Shown here: positions 48,661-57,831 of the stretch, one piece after another
How positions within the stretch are numbered: the first letter of the stretch is position 1
How the letters are laid out: the number at the start of each line of letters is the position of its first letter
Source: Marinilactibacillus sp. Marseille-P9653
GTDB lineage: Bacteria > Bacillota > Bacilli > Lactobacillales > Carnobacteriaceae_A
DNA length: 64,000 nt
Direction: 5' to 3'
Assembly: GCF_916618885.1 (NCBI RefSeq)
Contig: NZ_CAKAKH010000001.1
Coordinates: 1,599,005 to 1,663,004 of the forward strand
Translations under genes and position numbers: made by a program
The notes under the pieces: generated by a model
Database searches by the model: none
What the model was told of the DNA's origin: nothing
Seen by the model: the letters and a program-made list of their open reading frames with translations, nothing else

Positions 48661-49962
48661 TTATTCGACGAATTCAAATTCAAAGTTATCAATTCGAACG
48701 ATATCGCCATTTTTAGCACCTTTTGATCTAAGTGCTTCATCTATACCCATTCCACGAATCTGACGAGCAAATCTCATGATCGATTCATCGTGGGCAAAGT
48801 TCGTCATTTTATATAGTTTTTCAAGTTTTTCTCCTGAAAGTACCCAAGTACCATCAGGCTCTCTCATGATATTGAAGTGATCAACTGAAGGAGTGTGTTT
48901 GTACAATACTCTTTCTTCTTGTTCAGTTTCCTCATCATAAAGTGGGAATTCAGGTGTCGTTTCAAGTAACTCAGCAGTTCTAGATAATACAGCCGTTAAT
49001 CCACGTTTAGATAAAGCTGAGACTTCATAGAGTTCATATGACCCTTCAAGTTCATCTAATTTTTCTCTGAAAATACGAAGATTTTCGGCAGAGTCTGGCA
49101 TATCCATTTTATTGGCGATAATGATTTGCGGTCTTTCTCTTAACTTAAGATCATATTCTTCTAGTTCATTGTTGATTGTAATATAGTCATCGATTGGAAC
49201 TCTTCCTTCGATTCCGCTCATATCGACAACATGAAGGAGTACTCTTGTACGCTCAATGTGTCTAAGGAACTCAATTCCTAGACCCACGCCTTGAGAAGCA
49301 CCTTCAATCAGTCCAGGCATATCTGCCAGTACAAAACTTTGACCTTCATCCGTCTCTACCATGCCAAGATTTGGTACGATTGTTGTAAAGTGGTAGGCAC
49401 CAATTTTTGGCCTAGCCGCTGAAACAACAGAAAGTAAAGTAGATTTACCAACAGATGGGAAACCAATCAAACCTACATCAGCAAGAACTTTTAATTCAAG
49501 CTCAATTTCTTTTTCTTCACCAGGCTCACCATTTTCAGCGATCTCCGGTGCTGGATTACGAGGTGTCGCAAAACGAATATTCCCACGTCCGCCACGTCCA
49601 CCTTTTGCAATAACAGCTTCTTGACCGTGATTGACTAAGTCAGCATACATCTGTCCGGTTTCTGCATCTTTTACAATTGTACCAGGTGGTACTTTCACAT
49701 AAAGGTCTTGTGCTCCGCGGCCATGCTTACTTTTGGACATTCCGTTGTCCCCGTTTTTAGCTTTGAAGTGTCTATTGTACCTGAAATCCATTAAGGTTCT
49801 AAGACCTTCATCCACTACAAAGATAATGTTCCCTCCGAGACCACCGTCTCCACCAGCCGGTCCGCCATCTGGTACATATTTTTCACGTCTAAAAGCAACC
49901 ATGCCGTCTCCGCCATTACCTGCCTTAACATTTACTTTTACTTGATCTAAAAACATTGACAT
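48661..49962 (-). CDS. obg: GTPase Obg/CgtA
   Basis: Ribosome-associated GTPase of 50S assembly and stress signalling, 433 residues. Glycine-rich N-terminal Obg fold ([19 protein letters not shown] and repeated GGxGG segments up to about 158), G domain with GFPSVGKST (about 166-174), DMPG (about 213), NKMD (about 284) and SALS-type G5, and a C-terminal OCT domain (about 355-433) of the Firmicutes type. AAGGA is 7 bases before ATG 49962. Confidence 0.97.
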   Translation of the reverse strand: MSMFLDQVKVNVKAGNGGDGMVAFRREKYVPDGGPAGGDGGLGGNIIFVVDEGLRTLMDFRYNRHFKAKNGDNGMSKSKHGRGAQDLYVKVPPGTIVKDAETGQMYADLVNHGQEAVIAKGGRGGRGNIRFATPRNPAPEIAENGEPGEEKEIELELKVLADVGLIGFPSVGKSTLLSVVSAARPKIGAYHFTTIVPNLGMVETDEGQSFVLADMPGLIEGASQGVGLGIEFLRHIERTRVLLHVVDMSGIEGRVPIDDYITINNELEEYDLKLRERPQIIIANKMDMPDSAENLRIFREKLDELEGSYELYEVSALSKRGLTAVLSRTAELLETTPEFPLYDEETEQEERVLYKHTPSVDHFNIMREPDGTWVLSGEKLEKLYKMTNFAHDESIMRFARQIRGMGIDEALRSKGAKNGDIVRIDNFEFEFVE

Positions 49963-50049
49963 CTATAAATCCTTCTCTCCTGTGCAGTACTCTTACTTTT
50001 CATTTTACACTATTACATCTTATAATACTAATCATCTTAAATGAGAGCA

Positions 50050-50074
50050 TAATAAAAGCGGGACAGGCCCGCTT
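50050..50074 (-). terminator. Terminator of the engB/HemA-like operon
   Basis: AAGCGGG (50056-50062) / CCCGCTT (50068-50074), 5-base loop, followed on the minus strand by TTATTAT; 55 bases after the stop of the HemA-like gene. Confidence 0.75.
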
Positions 50075-50128
50075 CTCTTTGTATTCAATTCAATCCATTA
50101 TAAGCACCGGTCAGCTTTCAACTAACAA

Positions 50129-51286
50129 TTAAGCTTTTGATGGCCTGGATATTGAGTCAAAGGATCCTTCTGAACCAACTGCTAAATTGAAATAAGCTCG
50201 ATTCGGGTCCTGATTTAAAGACAATTCAGTCATTTGTTGATATTCTTCCATGAAACGTTCAGTTACTTGCGTCATATTTTCTTCGAAAAAGAGTTCTGCA
50301 TTCGAAATTTCTTCATCTGAAAAATCATTATTATGATACGTACTCGGGGCTTCATACTGTACTAGAGAACCTAATAAGTTAAAGGCTTCCTGTTTTTCCT
50401 CTGAGAAATCTACAACAACCTGCTTTTTCTCGGTTTGCCGTATGTTTTCAATACGCATCATAAGTTCTTCGGATAAAAGTTCACTATCAAATGAAGAAGC
50501 AACAATGATACCATCCGCATTACAAAATCTAAAACCGACAGAAGTTAAATCTGCAGCATGTAGACGGGTCTGTTTTTCTTCTGAATTTGTTAAATGTACC
50601 CAATCTTTTAGCGTAGAAATCATTTTTTGACTGATTTCAGCATCCTGATGGATCACTGTAATCGATTCTGCATCCAAATCCAGTAGTAACTTAGCTAGAT
50701 GAACCGTATCATAATCTGTCCCAAACAACACAAATTTCTGTTCTGAAAGTGAATCCATTCTATCTTTAAGTATCTCAATCGTTTTAGAAGGATCTGTAAG
50801 ATAGAGAGGACGCATGGCTTCAGAAATACGCATTTTTTTTGAAAAATCAATAGCTTTTTGGAATAGTTTTCTAAGGACATTGCCTAGAACCTGTTTTTCA
50901 TCAGCTGATTTCATAGCGGCTTCAGCATATTTTAGCGTCGCGAGAGAACCTTTAGCTTTAGTCTCCATTCCACTTAAAGTTGATAATAAGTGGTTGATAA
51001 CATCTTTATTGAATTTACTATAAGTTTCCAAAATGATTTCTTTTAAAGGTTTATCTGTGTGTTTAGAAAGATACCTTAAAAGATCACCATGCTTGAAACT
51101 CTTTTCGTCAACATTCAAATAGTACTCGCTACGGACCTCTGAAGATATGATACACACTTCCTGTACTCCTGAAAATGCACTAATATCTTCTAGATGCGTC
51201 ATCTTTTCTTGCTCACTAAGTTTATATCGATCGATATCATCAATAGATACGGTATCTTGATTTACACCATACATTAATAGTTTCAA
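50129..51286 (-). CDS. HemA (glutamyl-tRNA reductase)-like protein, probably non-catalytic
   Basis: 385 residues that align by eye with GluTR from the first residue: [20 protein letters not shown] resembles the N-terminal strand and loop, and SSEVRSE (48-54) replaces STCNRTE, so catalytic Cys50 is Glu50 while Arg52, Glu54 and His99 (NHLLSTLSG) keep their E. coli numbering. The GEPQILGQ block is gone (GSLATLK at 113-119), the NADPH loop G-x-G-x-x-G is changed to GTDYDT (189-194), and the C-terminal dimerisation domain is shortened. It starts inside the end of engB (ATGA-type overlap of 4 bases), the exact place of hemA in Bacillus (engB-hemA-hemX). A relic or repurposed GluTR; function unknown. 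Confidence 0.75.
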   Translation of the reverse strand: MKLLMYGVNQDTVSIDDIDRYKLSEQEKMTHLEDISAFSGVQEVCIISSEVRSEYYLNVDEKSFKHGDLLRYLSKHTDKPLKEIILETYSKFNKDVINHLLSTLSGMETKAKGSLATLKYAEAAMKSADEKQVLGNVLRKLFQKAIDFSKKMRISEAMRPLYLTDPSKTIEILKDRMDSLSEQKFVLFGTDYDTVHLAKLLLDLDAESITVIHQDAEISQKMISTLKDWVHLTNSEEKQTRLHAADLTSVGFRFCNADGIIVASSFDSELLSEELMMRIENIRQTEKKQVVVDFSEEKQEAFNLLGSLVQYEAPSTYHNNDFSDEEISNAELFFEENMTQVTERFMEEYQQMTELSLNQDPNRAYFNLAVGSEGSFDSISRPSKA

Positions 51287-51888
51287 TTATGATCATTCCT
51301 TGTACTAGCAAGTATTTCATTCCAGACTTCTTCTCTTCCTTCCCGTGTTTCGGAAGAAAACATGATGACTTTATCTTCAGTAGCTAATTGAAGAGTCTGA
51401 ACAACTTGGTTGATGTGTTTATTTCGTCTTGACTTCTTGATTTTATCTGCTTTAGTCGCTACAACTAATACAGGTAAATCATAGTACTTCAAAAAATCGT
51501 ACATTTGAATATCAAGTTCTGTTGGATGATGTCTTAAGTCAACGAGCAGAATACTTAAAGTCAGTTCTTCTCTGCTTGAGAAATAGATATTCATCATGTC
51601 TCCCCATTTTTTTTGTTCCGCATTCGAGACTTTGGCATAGCCGTATCCCGGAACGTCTACAAAGAATAAAGAGTTTTCAATATTGAACCAATTTAACGTT
51701 CTCGTTTTTCCTGGTTTACCAGAGGTTCTCGCTAATTTTTTTCGATTTACCATTGTATTGATAAAAGAAGATTTACCTACATTAGAACGTCCAGCTAATG
51801 CAATTTCTGGAAGTCCATCGTCTGGATATTGAAGCGGAGAAACTGCGCTGATTACGATTTCTGCATAATGAATTTTATCTGTATTCAT
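51283..51888 (-). CDS. engB: Ribosome biogenesis GTPase EngB (YsxC)
   Basis: Small GTPase needed for 50S assembly, 201 residues. G1 GRSNVGKSS (about 32-40), G2 Thr, G3 DVPGYG (about 76-81), G4 TKAD (about 144) and G5 SSET (about 173). It follows clpX (lon genes that sit between in Bacillus are absent here) and is overlapped at its 3' end by the HemA-like gene. Confidence 0.96.
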   Translation of the reverse strand: MNTDKIHYAEIVISAVSPLQYPDDGLPEIALAGRSNVGKSSFINTMVNRKKLARTSGKPGKTRTLNWFNIENSLFFVDVPGYGYAKVSNAEQKKWGDMMNIYFSSREELTLSILLVDLRHHPTELDIQMYDFLKYYDLPVLVVATKADKIKKSRRNKHINQVVQTLQLATEDKVIMFSSETREGREEVWNEILASTRNDHN

Positions 51889-51937
51889 CTATTTTTCTCC
51901 TAAATATAATTTATTTCGATTGATATAATCCTGTATA

Positions 51938-51993
51938 AGTATATCATAATCAAAAATATTTTAAAGAACTTATTTAAAGAGTGTGTCACACAC
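51938..51993 (-). promoter_or_regulatory. engB operon promoter with upstream palindrome
   Basis: Extended -10 TGATATACT on the minus strand (-10 hexamer 51943-51938) with a poor -35. About 40 bases further upstream is GTGTGT-C-ACACAC (51981-51993), a perfect 6-bp-arm palindrome, and a related CGTGTGACA at 52011-52019. Possible activator or repressor site; no regulator assigned. Confidence 0.45.
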
Positions 51994-52038
51994 CTCTCTT
52001 ATGTTACAAACGTGTGACAAAGATCGAACTATTAATGT

Positions 52039-52070
52039 AAAAAAAGATGCCCCTAATAAGAGACATCTTT
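52039..52070 (-). terminator. Terminator after clpX
   Basis: AAAGATG stem pairing with CATCTTT around CTTATTAG, with TTTTTTT on the minus strand, 11 bases after the clpX stop. Confidence 0.8.
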
Positions 52071-52080
52071 CCTAAACATC

Positions 52081-53337
52081 TTAAACAGTGACCAGTTCTC
52101 CATCATGATCGTAATAGACGGGACTACCCGTTCCAACGACTACTTCTGGCGTAATGATTACTTTTTGAATATCGTCTCGACTTGGTACTTCAAACATGAT
52201 TTCCATCATGATACTTTCAATGATCGAGCGTAGACCCCTAGCACCTGTATCTCGTTCTATTGCTTTCTTACCAATCTCTATTAATGCTTGGTCATCAAAC
52301 TCTAACTCCACATTATCAAGTTGCATCAACTTCATGTATTGCTTAACTAATGCACTCTTAGGTTTGGTCAGAATTTCGACTAGATCTTCTTCCGTCAGTT
52401 TCTCAAGAACAGCAGTAATTGGAAGACGACCGATAAACTCTGGTATTAAACCATATTTTAGCAGGTCTTCTGGAATGATTTGTTGCATCATACTAGCATT
52501 TTCATCGAATCCTTTGCGAGTATTTGAAGCACCAAATCCAATCACTTTGTCCCCAAGACGATTTTTGACCATCGTTTCAATTCCATCAAAAGCGCCACCA
52601 ACGATAAAGAGGATATTTGTTGTATCGATCTGAATCAGTTCTTGATGAGGATGTTTACGTCCACCTTGAGGAGGAACGCTTGCAGTTGTTCCTTCTAAGA
52701 TTTTCAGCAAAGCTTGTTGAACACCTTCACCACTTACATCTCGAGTAATCGATACATTCTCAGATTTTCTGGCAATTTTATCAATCTCATCGACGTAGAT
52801 AATACCGTACTGTGCACGTTCAACATCATAGTCAGCAGATTGAAGTAGTTTTAATAGGATATTTTCTACATCTTCACCAACATAACCCGCTTCTGTTAAG
52901 TTCGTAGCATCTGCAATAGCAAATGGTACATTCAAGATACGAGCTAGCGTTTGAGCAAGATAAGTTTTACCAGATCCTGTAGGGCCAATTAAGCAGATAT
53001 TACTTTTTTGCAATTCAACATCATCTTCTTGATTTGATAAGTTGTTGACGCGTTTATAATGATTATACACAGCAACGGACAAAGCTTTTTTGGCTGCATC
53101 TTGGCCAATAATATAATCATTTAGAATTGCTTTAATTTCTTGAGGTTTAGGAACCTCAGTATCTTCAGTGTAAACTTGTTTATTAAATTCTTCATCCATA
53201 ATCTCTTTACAAAGATCTATACATTCATTACAAATGTATACTCCTGGACCTGCAACAATCTTCTTAACTTGATCTTGTGATTTACCACAAAATGAACAAG
53301 AGATATTTCCAGATTGTTCTTCATCATTATCAAACAT
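52081..53337 (-). CDS. clpX: ATP-dependent Clp protease ATP-binding subunit ClpX
   Basis: AAA+ unfoldase that feeds ClpP, 418 residues. N-terminal zinc-binding domain CSFCGKSQ...CNEC (residues 10-40), Walker A GPTGSGKT (about 113-120), Walker B VDEIDK (about 178-183), pore loop YVGED, sensor-1 region and the IGFG ClpP-binding loop (about 262-265). All intact. A separate promoter lies upstream and a terminator downstream, so it is a single-gene unit. Confidence 0.98.
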   Translation of the reverse strand: MFDNDEEQSGNISCSFCGKSQDQVKKIVAGPGVYICNECIDLCKEIMDEEFNKQVYTEDTEVPKPQEIKAILNDYIIGQDAAKKALSVAVYNHYKRVNNLSNQEDDVELQKSNICLIGPTGSGKTYLAQTLARILNVPFAIADATNLTEAGYVGEDVENILLKLLQSADYDVERAQYGIIYVDEIDKIARKSENVSITRDVSGEGVQQALLKILEGTTASVPPQGGRKHPHQELIQIDTTNILFIVGGAFDGIETMVKNRLGDKVIGFGASNTRKGFDENASMMQQIIPEDLLKYGLIPEFIGRLPITAVLEKLTEEDLVEILTKPKSALVKQYMKLMQLDNVELEFDDQALIEIGKKAIERDTGARGLRSIIESIMMEIMFEVPSRDDIQKVIITPEVVVGTGSPVYYDHDGELVTV

Positions 53338-53379
53338 GGCAGGTTCACCTCAATTCTTCAAAATCTTCTCACTTTTCAT

Positions 53380-53409
53380 ATAGTAACATAGAACATGTGT
53401 GCTTGCCAA
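53380..53409 (-). promoter_or_regulatory. clpX promoter
   Basis: Minus strand -35 TTGGCA (53409-53404), 18-base spacer, -10 TACTAT (53385-53380); no CtsR or CIRCE element seen nearby. Confidence 0.6.
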
Positions 53410-53443
53410 TACTGTGACTCTATATAAAGACTACTTTTATTAT

Positions 53444-53473
53444 GAAAAATGGGAATGCTGCAATAGCATTCCC
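53444..53473 (-). terminator. Terminator after tig
   Basis: Perfect stem GGGAATGCT (53451-53459) / AGCATTCCC (53465-53473) followed by ATTTTTC on the minus strand. Confidence 0.85.
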
Positions 53474-53484
53474 TTTTCATATAG

Positions 53485-53524
53485 TTACAATCAGTTGTCT
53501 CATTTACAGAGAAACTGATTGTAA
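53485..53524. repeat. 12-bp inverted repeat between tig and its terminator
   Basis: TTACAATCAGTT (53485-53496) and AACTGATTGTAA (53513-53524), a perfect inverted repeat with a 16-base spacer, placed 25 bases after the tig stop and just before the terminator stem. It would add a second 3' hairpin to the tig mRNA. Confidence 0.7.
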
Positions 53525-53548
53525 GATCAACTAATCTAATTTTATTGA

Positions 53549-54856
53549 TTATTCAGCTGATTCTTCAGTTGGCTCTAAAGTTTCTTTCGCAGTAGAAGTA
53601 ATCAAATCGATTGCTTTTTTAAGTGAAATATCTCTAGTCAATAAGTCTGGAGACAGTACGCTACGTACTTGTTCTTCAGGCATATTGTACTGACCAGCTA
53701 AATCTTTGATTTCTTTTTCAATATCAGCTTCGTCAGCTTCTAATTTCTCAGCTTCAACGATTGCTTCTAAAACAAGGTTTGTACGAACGTTAAATTCTGC
53801 TTCGCCTTCAAATTGCTTGTGAAGATCAGACTCAGTTGAATTTGTCATTTCATAGTACATTTCAGGAGAAATGCCTTGTTGTTGTAGATTGTTCAAGAAC
53901 ATGTCCATTTGACGGTGTACTTCGTCATGTGCCATTTCGTGAGGAATCTCTTCAATTTTAGCATTTTCAACTGCTTTACGGATAGCTTCGTCATCACGGG
54001 CATCGTTAGCAGAATTTGTGCGACCTTCTTCTAGGTTTTTACGAATTTTAGCTTTAAGCTCATCCAAAGTTTCAACTTCTTCGTCAGCATCTTTAGCAAA
54101 CTCGTCATCTAATTCTGGAAGTTCTTTAGACTTAACTTCGTGAACTTTAACTTTGAATACAGCTTCTTCACCAGCTAGGTCTTCTGCTTGATATTCTTCA
54201 GGGAAAGTAACCGTTACGTCTTTTTCTTCTCCAGCTTTAACGCCTACAAGTTGTTCTTCGAATCCTGGAATAAATGAGTTTGAACCTAATTCTAATGAAT
54301 GGTTTTCTCCTTTTCCACCATCAAAAGCAGTATCTCCTTTGAATCCTTCAAAGTCGATTACAACAGTATCGCCATTTTCAGCAGCAGTATCTTTAACTGT
54401 TAATTCCGCTAAGTTTTCACGGCGAGTTTCAAGATTTTTTTCAACTGCTTCGTCAGTAACTTCGCGGTCTTGTTTAGTTACTTCTAATTCTTTATATTGT
54501 CCAAGCTCTACTTCTGGTTTCAAAGTAACTTCTGCTACTAATTTCCAGTCTTGACCTTTTTCAACTGATTCGATATCAATGTTTGGTTGAGCTACTGGAT
54601 CGATTCCAGCTTCTTCAACTGCTTTAGAGTAAGCATCAGGTAATAAATCGTTTAATGTATCTTCATACAACGCAGCTTCTCCGTACATTTGGTTGAACAT
54701 TTTACGTGGAACGCGGCCTTTACGGAATCCTGGAACATTAAGAGTTTTCTGAACTTTCTTGAATGTTTGATCCAATCCATTTTTTACTGTTTCTTGATCA
54801 ATTGAAAATGTTAAACGTCCAGATGTAGCACCTGTTTTTTCAAAATTAGTTGCCAT
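53549..54856 (-). CDS. tig: Trigger factor
   Basis: Ribosome-bound chaperone and prolyl isomerase, 435 residues. Ribosome-binding signature GFRKGRVP at 43-50, FKBP-type PPIase domain at about 160-245 (GDTVVIDFEGFKGDTAFDGG opening), and the long helical C-terminal cradle. Acidic C-terminus. Conserved position upstream of clpX. Own promoter and terminator. Confidence 0.97.
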   Translation of the reverse strand: MATNFEKTGATSGRLTFSIDQETVKNGLDQTFKKVQKTLNVPGFRKGRVPRKMFNQMYGEAALYEDTLNDLLPDAYSKAVEEAGIDPVAQPNIDIESVEKGQDWKLVAEVTLKPEVELGQYKELEVTKQDREVTDEAVEKNLETRRENLAELTVKDTAAENGDTVVIDFEGFKGDTAFDGGKGENHSLELGSNSFIPGFEEQLVGVKAGEEKDVTVTFPEEYQAEDLAGEEAVFKVKVHEVKSKELPELDDEFAKDADEEVETLDELKAKIRKNLEEGRTNSANDARDDEAIRKAVENAKIEEIPHEMAHDEVHRQMDMFLNNLQQQGISPEMYYEMTNSTESDLHKQFEGEAEFNVRTNLVLEAIVEAEKLEADEADIEKEIKDLAGQYNMPEEQVRSVLSPDLLTRDISLKKAIDLITSTAKETLEPTEESAE

Positions 54857-55015
54857 AACTATTTTACCCTCCGAAATTCTTTTTTATTATCTGTAATTAA
54901 GTGAGATACTTGTCAAATTCAATAAAATTTAACCTATACTCTTCAAGATCGATATAAAATCGAACTCGAATTATTTTGACATCTTATTCACTTAGCATAT
55001 TACGCATACTAGGTT

Positions 55016-55044
55016 ATCATACAATAGTTTAGACTAAAAGTAAA
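55016..55044 (-). promoter_or_regulatory. Probable tig promoter with a long leader
   Basis: Minus strand -35 TTTACT (55044-55039), 17-base spacer, -10 TATGAT (55021-55016); implies a leader of about 150 bases before tig. A TTGACA at about 54915 without a well-spaced -10 is an alternative. Confidence 0.45.
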
Positions 55045-55059
55045 TACAAACCGCACAAA

Positions 55060-56007
55060 TCAAGTGTTTTCAAAAGTAATTGCATCAATCCATTTCTTCA
55101 TTCTTATCTTTTCATCTGGTCTGTTTGATTCAGCAGATTTAACAGATTCTTCAAAAGCATAACGATCCACATAAATATCCACCCAGACTTTGATATCTTC
55201 AATGATTGTATCAATCACTGGATATAATCTTAAAAGATGTCCATTAAGTTCTGGTTTGATCATCATCATTAAGCTAGGATCTTTTTCAAGAGCGCTCTCA
55301 AGCTCTAAATTTAAGGTTTTGATAAGTGGATTTTGATCAAATTCTTCCAAGGTGTTCGGATTTACCGTGACTTCTTGGTCTAATACATTTAATGTGACGC
55401 TACTTTCGTATCCACTTTGAATCAATCGCTGCAGAAACAATGCTTTGATGTGTTCATCTACAAAGGGATTCCCGAACAAACTATTTACAACGCCAGACAA
55501 TTCTTTGTTTTCGATAATTACAGATTCTCCAATTAAGTTTAGCTGTTCCTCTATAGAATATTCTGAAAAGGCGTATAGCTTTTTGAGTACTTCTAATTTT
55601 TTAGCGTTACCTTTTTCTTCTTCAAGAAGAAGTGCTTCATCCAATTGTTCTCTTAAACTGCTTTTCTCTGATTCCTGTATAGAATCTAGTTGATTTAACT
55701 GGTTAAGAAACCTTTCAGCTTCTTTTAATTGGTTGGTTTTGATCAGAAGATACATAAATAATGATCCATACTCGGGATCTTGCGTATACTGTTCTTCGAA
55801 ATCAGCTGTCATGTCGTATGCTTCATCGTACTTTTCCGCTTGTATTAAAATGGTTACATACAGTAAATTACCCTCGATTTCTCTTTTTAGTTCATAGGCC
55901 CGTTCGATGGCTTCTAACGCTTTTGGTAACTCATTAAGTTTCAGATGATTTTCTGCTTTAAATAGATACCGATCATAGTTTTTTGGAAACTCTATTTTCT
56001 CACCAAT
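55060..56007 (-). CDS. Tetratricopeptide repeat protein with non-canonical or frameshifted start
   Basis: The frame encodes a cytoplasmic all-helical TPR-like protein. The first ATG is at 55812 (250 residues), but the same frame upstream is clearly coding: KNYDRYLFKAENHLKLNEL, PKALEAIERAYELKRE and EGNLLYVTILIQAEKYDEAY form two further repeats. Only ATT at 56007 is available as a start before an in-frame TAG; it stands 7 bases after AAGGG and 19 bases after the expected transcript start. Alternatively TTG 56006 in the next frame is the true start and one A is missing in the AAAA run at about 55996-55999. Function unknown; located between the fab operon and tig. Confidence 0.7.
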   Translation of the reverse strand: MGEKIEFPKNYDRYLFKAENHLKLNELPKALEAIERAYELKREIEGNLLYVTILIQAEKYDEAYDMTADFEEQYTQDPEYGSLFMYLLIKTNQLKEAERFLNQLNQLDSIQESEKSSLREQLDEALLLEEEKGNAKKLEVLKKLYAFSEYSIEEQLNLIGESVIIENKELSGVVNSLFGNPFVDEHIKALFLQRLIQSGYESSVTLNVLDQEVTVNPNTLEEFDQNPLIKTLNLELESALEKDPSLMMMIKPELNGHLLRLYPVIDTIIEDIKVWVDIYVDRYAFEESVKSAESNRPDEKIRMKKWIDAITFENT

Positions 56008-56033
56008 AGGCTATCCCTTCTTTCTGTTTCTTT

Positions 56034-56062
56034 ATTATAATCAGAATGTGTTGCTTTCTCAA
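56034..56062 (-). promoter_or_regulatory. Promoter of the TPR gene
   Basis: Minus strand -35 TTGAGA (56062-56057), 17-base spacer, perfect -10 TATAAT (56039-56034). The start of transcription near 56027 leaves a leader of only about 20 bases, so translation must begin near 56006. Confidence 0.75.
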
Positions 56063-56073
56063 AATAAACATTT

Positions 56074-56112
56074 AAAAAAATAAACCAATGAGTGTCGAAT
56101 ACTCATCGGTTT
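56074..56112 (-). terminator. Terminator of the fatty acid synthesis operon
   Basis: AAACCaATGAGT (56082-56093) / ACTCATcGGTTT (56101-56112), followed by ATTTTTTTAAA on the minus strand, just after accA. Confidence 0.85.
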
Positions 56113-56125
56113 AAACAAATGTTCA

Positions 56126-56908
56126 TTAAAATTTTCGGAAACGCTCATACCTTTTTTGAATCAATTCATCTTTTGGCAATTGAGATAATGTCGCAAGTTC
56201 TTTGATGATTTCTTCCTTCATTGACGCTAAAACTTGGCTACTGTCTATCTTGCCTTGATCATCATTTTCATAAACAATTCGATCAATTACGCCTAAATCC
56301 AGTAAATCATATGAAGTTAACTTCATAATTTCAGCTGCCTCGCCAGAACGTTTTGAATCTTTCCATAGTATTGAAGCAAAACCTTCTGGAGATAATATAG
56401 AATAGATTGAAAATTCCATCATCCAAACTTGATCTCCCGCTGCTAAAGCGAGCGCACCCCCACTACCACCTTCACCGATGATAATAGATAATATAGGTAC
56501 TGAAAGATTACTCATTTCAAGAAGATTTCTAGCTAGCGCTTCGCCCTGACCTCTTTCTTCAGCTTCTACACCACAGTAAGCTCCTGAAGTATTGACAAAT
56601 GTCACTATCGGTCTATTAAACTTCTCAGCTTGTTTCATCAGTCTAAGAGATTTTCTATATCCCTCAGGATGTGGAGAACCGAAGTTTCTTTTCATGTTTT
56701 CTTCAAGATCGTGACCTTTTTGATTACCGATAATAGTGACGGCTTGTCCATTCAACATCCCGATTCCACCAACGATTGCAACATCATCTTTATAGGAGCG
56801 ATCCCCATGAAGTTCTACAAAGTCGTCAAATATCGCTTCGATCAATTCAGTCGTCGTGATGCGGTCTGTTTGTCTAGCAATGGATACGATATCTATTGCC
56901 TCTGCCAT
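56126..56908 (-). CDS. accA: Acetyl-CoA carboxylase carboxyltransferase subunit alpha
   Basis: With AccD forms the carboxyltransferase that makes malonyl-CoA. 260 residues from ATG 56908 (GAGGTGG five bases upstream; the open frame to 56956 lacks a site). Motifs: [13 protein letters not shown] (about 30-42), the [22 protein letters not shown] segment (about 63-84) and [15 protein letters not shown] (about 146-160), the CoA/biotin site. It is shorter than the E. coli protein (319), as usual in Lactobacillales where the N-terminal helices are reduced. Last gene of the operon. Confidence 0.96.
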   Translation of the reverse strand: MAEAIDIVSIARQTDRITTTELIEAIFDDFVELHGDRSYKDDVAIVGGIGMLNGQAVTIIGNQKGHDLEENMKRNFGSPHPEGYRKSLRLMKQAEKFNRPIVTFVNTSGAYCGVEAEERGQGEALARNLLEMSNLSVPILSIIIGEGGSGGALALAAGDQVWMMEFSIYSILSPEGFASILWKDSKRSGEAAEIMKLTSYDLLDLGVIDRIVYENDDQGKIDSSQVLASMKEEIIKELATLSQLPKDELIQKRYERFRKF

Positions 56909-56974
56909 ATGACCACCTCTTTTTCTTAAATATATACTCTCTTGCACTCGAATCAATTGTTTATAAGAATCGGC

Positions 56975-57829
56975 TTAGCGAGTTAAAGGTACATGCATGT
57001 TTAATAGTTTACCGATCATGTCTCTTAATTCTTTACGAGGTACGATATGATCAACAAACCCATTTTCCAGCACTTTTTCAGCTGACTGAAAGTCATCAGG
57101 TACAGATTCTTTGATAGTCTGCTCGATGACTCTTCTTCCAGCAAAACCAATCAAAGCACCCGGTTCAGCCAGGATGATATCGCCTTGCATTGCAAAACTA
57201 GCCGTTACGCCACCAGTTGTAGGATCTGTAAGGACAGTTAAATACAACAAGCCTTTATCTGAATGATTCTTAACTGCAGCACTCGTTTTAGCCATTTGCA
57301 TCAGGGATAAAATCCCTTCTTGCATTCTAGCTCCACCCGATGCTGTAAACAACACGACGGGTAACTGTTCTTTTGCTGCTTTTTCAAACAAACGGGTGAC
57401 TTTCTCACCAACAGCTTGACCCATACTTCCCATAATAAAATTAGAATCCATAATACCGATTGCTAATTTATGATCACTGATTTTAGCCTCACCAGTCAAA
57501 ATCGCTTCTCTTAATCCAGAATTGATTTGAACTTTCTTCAGCTTTTCTTCATAACCTGGGAAATTCAGTGGATCTATCGAAACGATATCTTCATCCCACT
57601 CCACAAAAGTTCCTTCATCAATTGTCAGGTTTACTCTCTCCTGTGCACTGATTCTAAAAGCATACTGACAGTTAGGGCAAATTCTTTCGTTTCCTAGATC
57701 TTTTGAATAGATGGATTGTTTACAGTTGGGACATTTAACGAACATACCATCAGGAACAAATGGCGCTCTTTCAGAGTCCTGTGTTGCTTTTTGTATAGAA
57801 ATGTAAGGACGCTTTTTAAAAAGGCGCAT
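56975..57829 (-). CDS. accD: Acetyl-CoA carboxylase carboxyltransferase subunit beta
   Basis: 284 residues. Zinc ribbon Cys33-x2-Cys36 and Cys51-x2-Cys54 near the N-terminus, then the crotonase-like core with [25 protein letters not shown] (opening at about 160) and [15 protein letters not shown] (about 205-219). Partner of AccA encoded next; accC ends 2 bases before it. Confidence 0.97.
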   Translation of the reverse strand: MRLFKKRPYISIQKATQDSERAPFVPDGMFVKCPNCKQSIYSKDLGNERICPNCQYAFRISAQERVNLTIDEGTFVEWDEDIVSIDPLNFPGYEEKLKKVQINSGLREAILTGEAKISDHKLAIGIMDSNFIMGSMGQAVGEKVTRLFEKAAKEQLPVVLFTASGGARMQEGILSLMQMAKTSAAVKNHSDKGLLYLTVLTDPTTGGVTASFAMQGDIILAEPGALIGFAGRRVIEQTIKESVPDDFQSAEKVLENGFVDHIVPRKELRDMIGKLLNMHVPLTR

Positions 57830-57831
57830 AC

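Noticed and set aside
50129-51286. Active glutamyl-tRNA reductase (hemA)
   Set aside because: Catalytic Cys, GEPQ block and NADPH-binding glycines are all missing.
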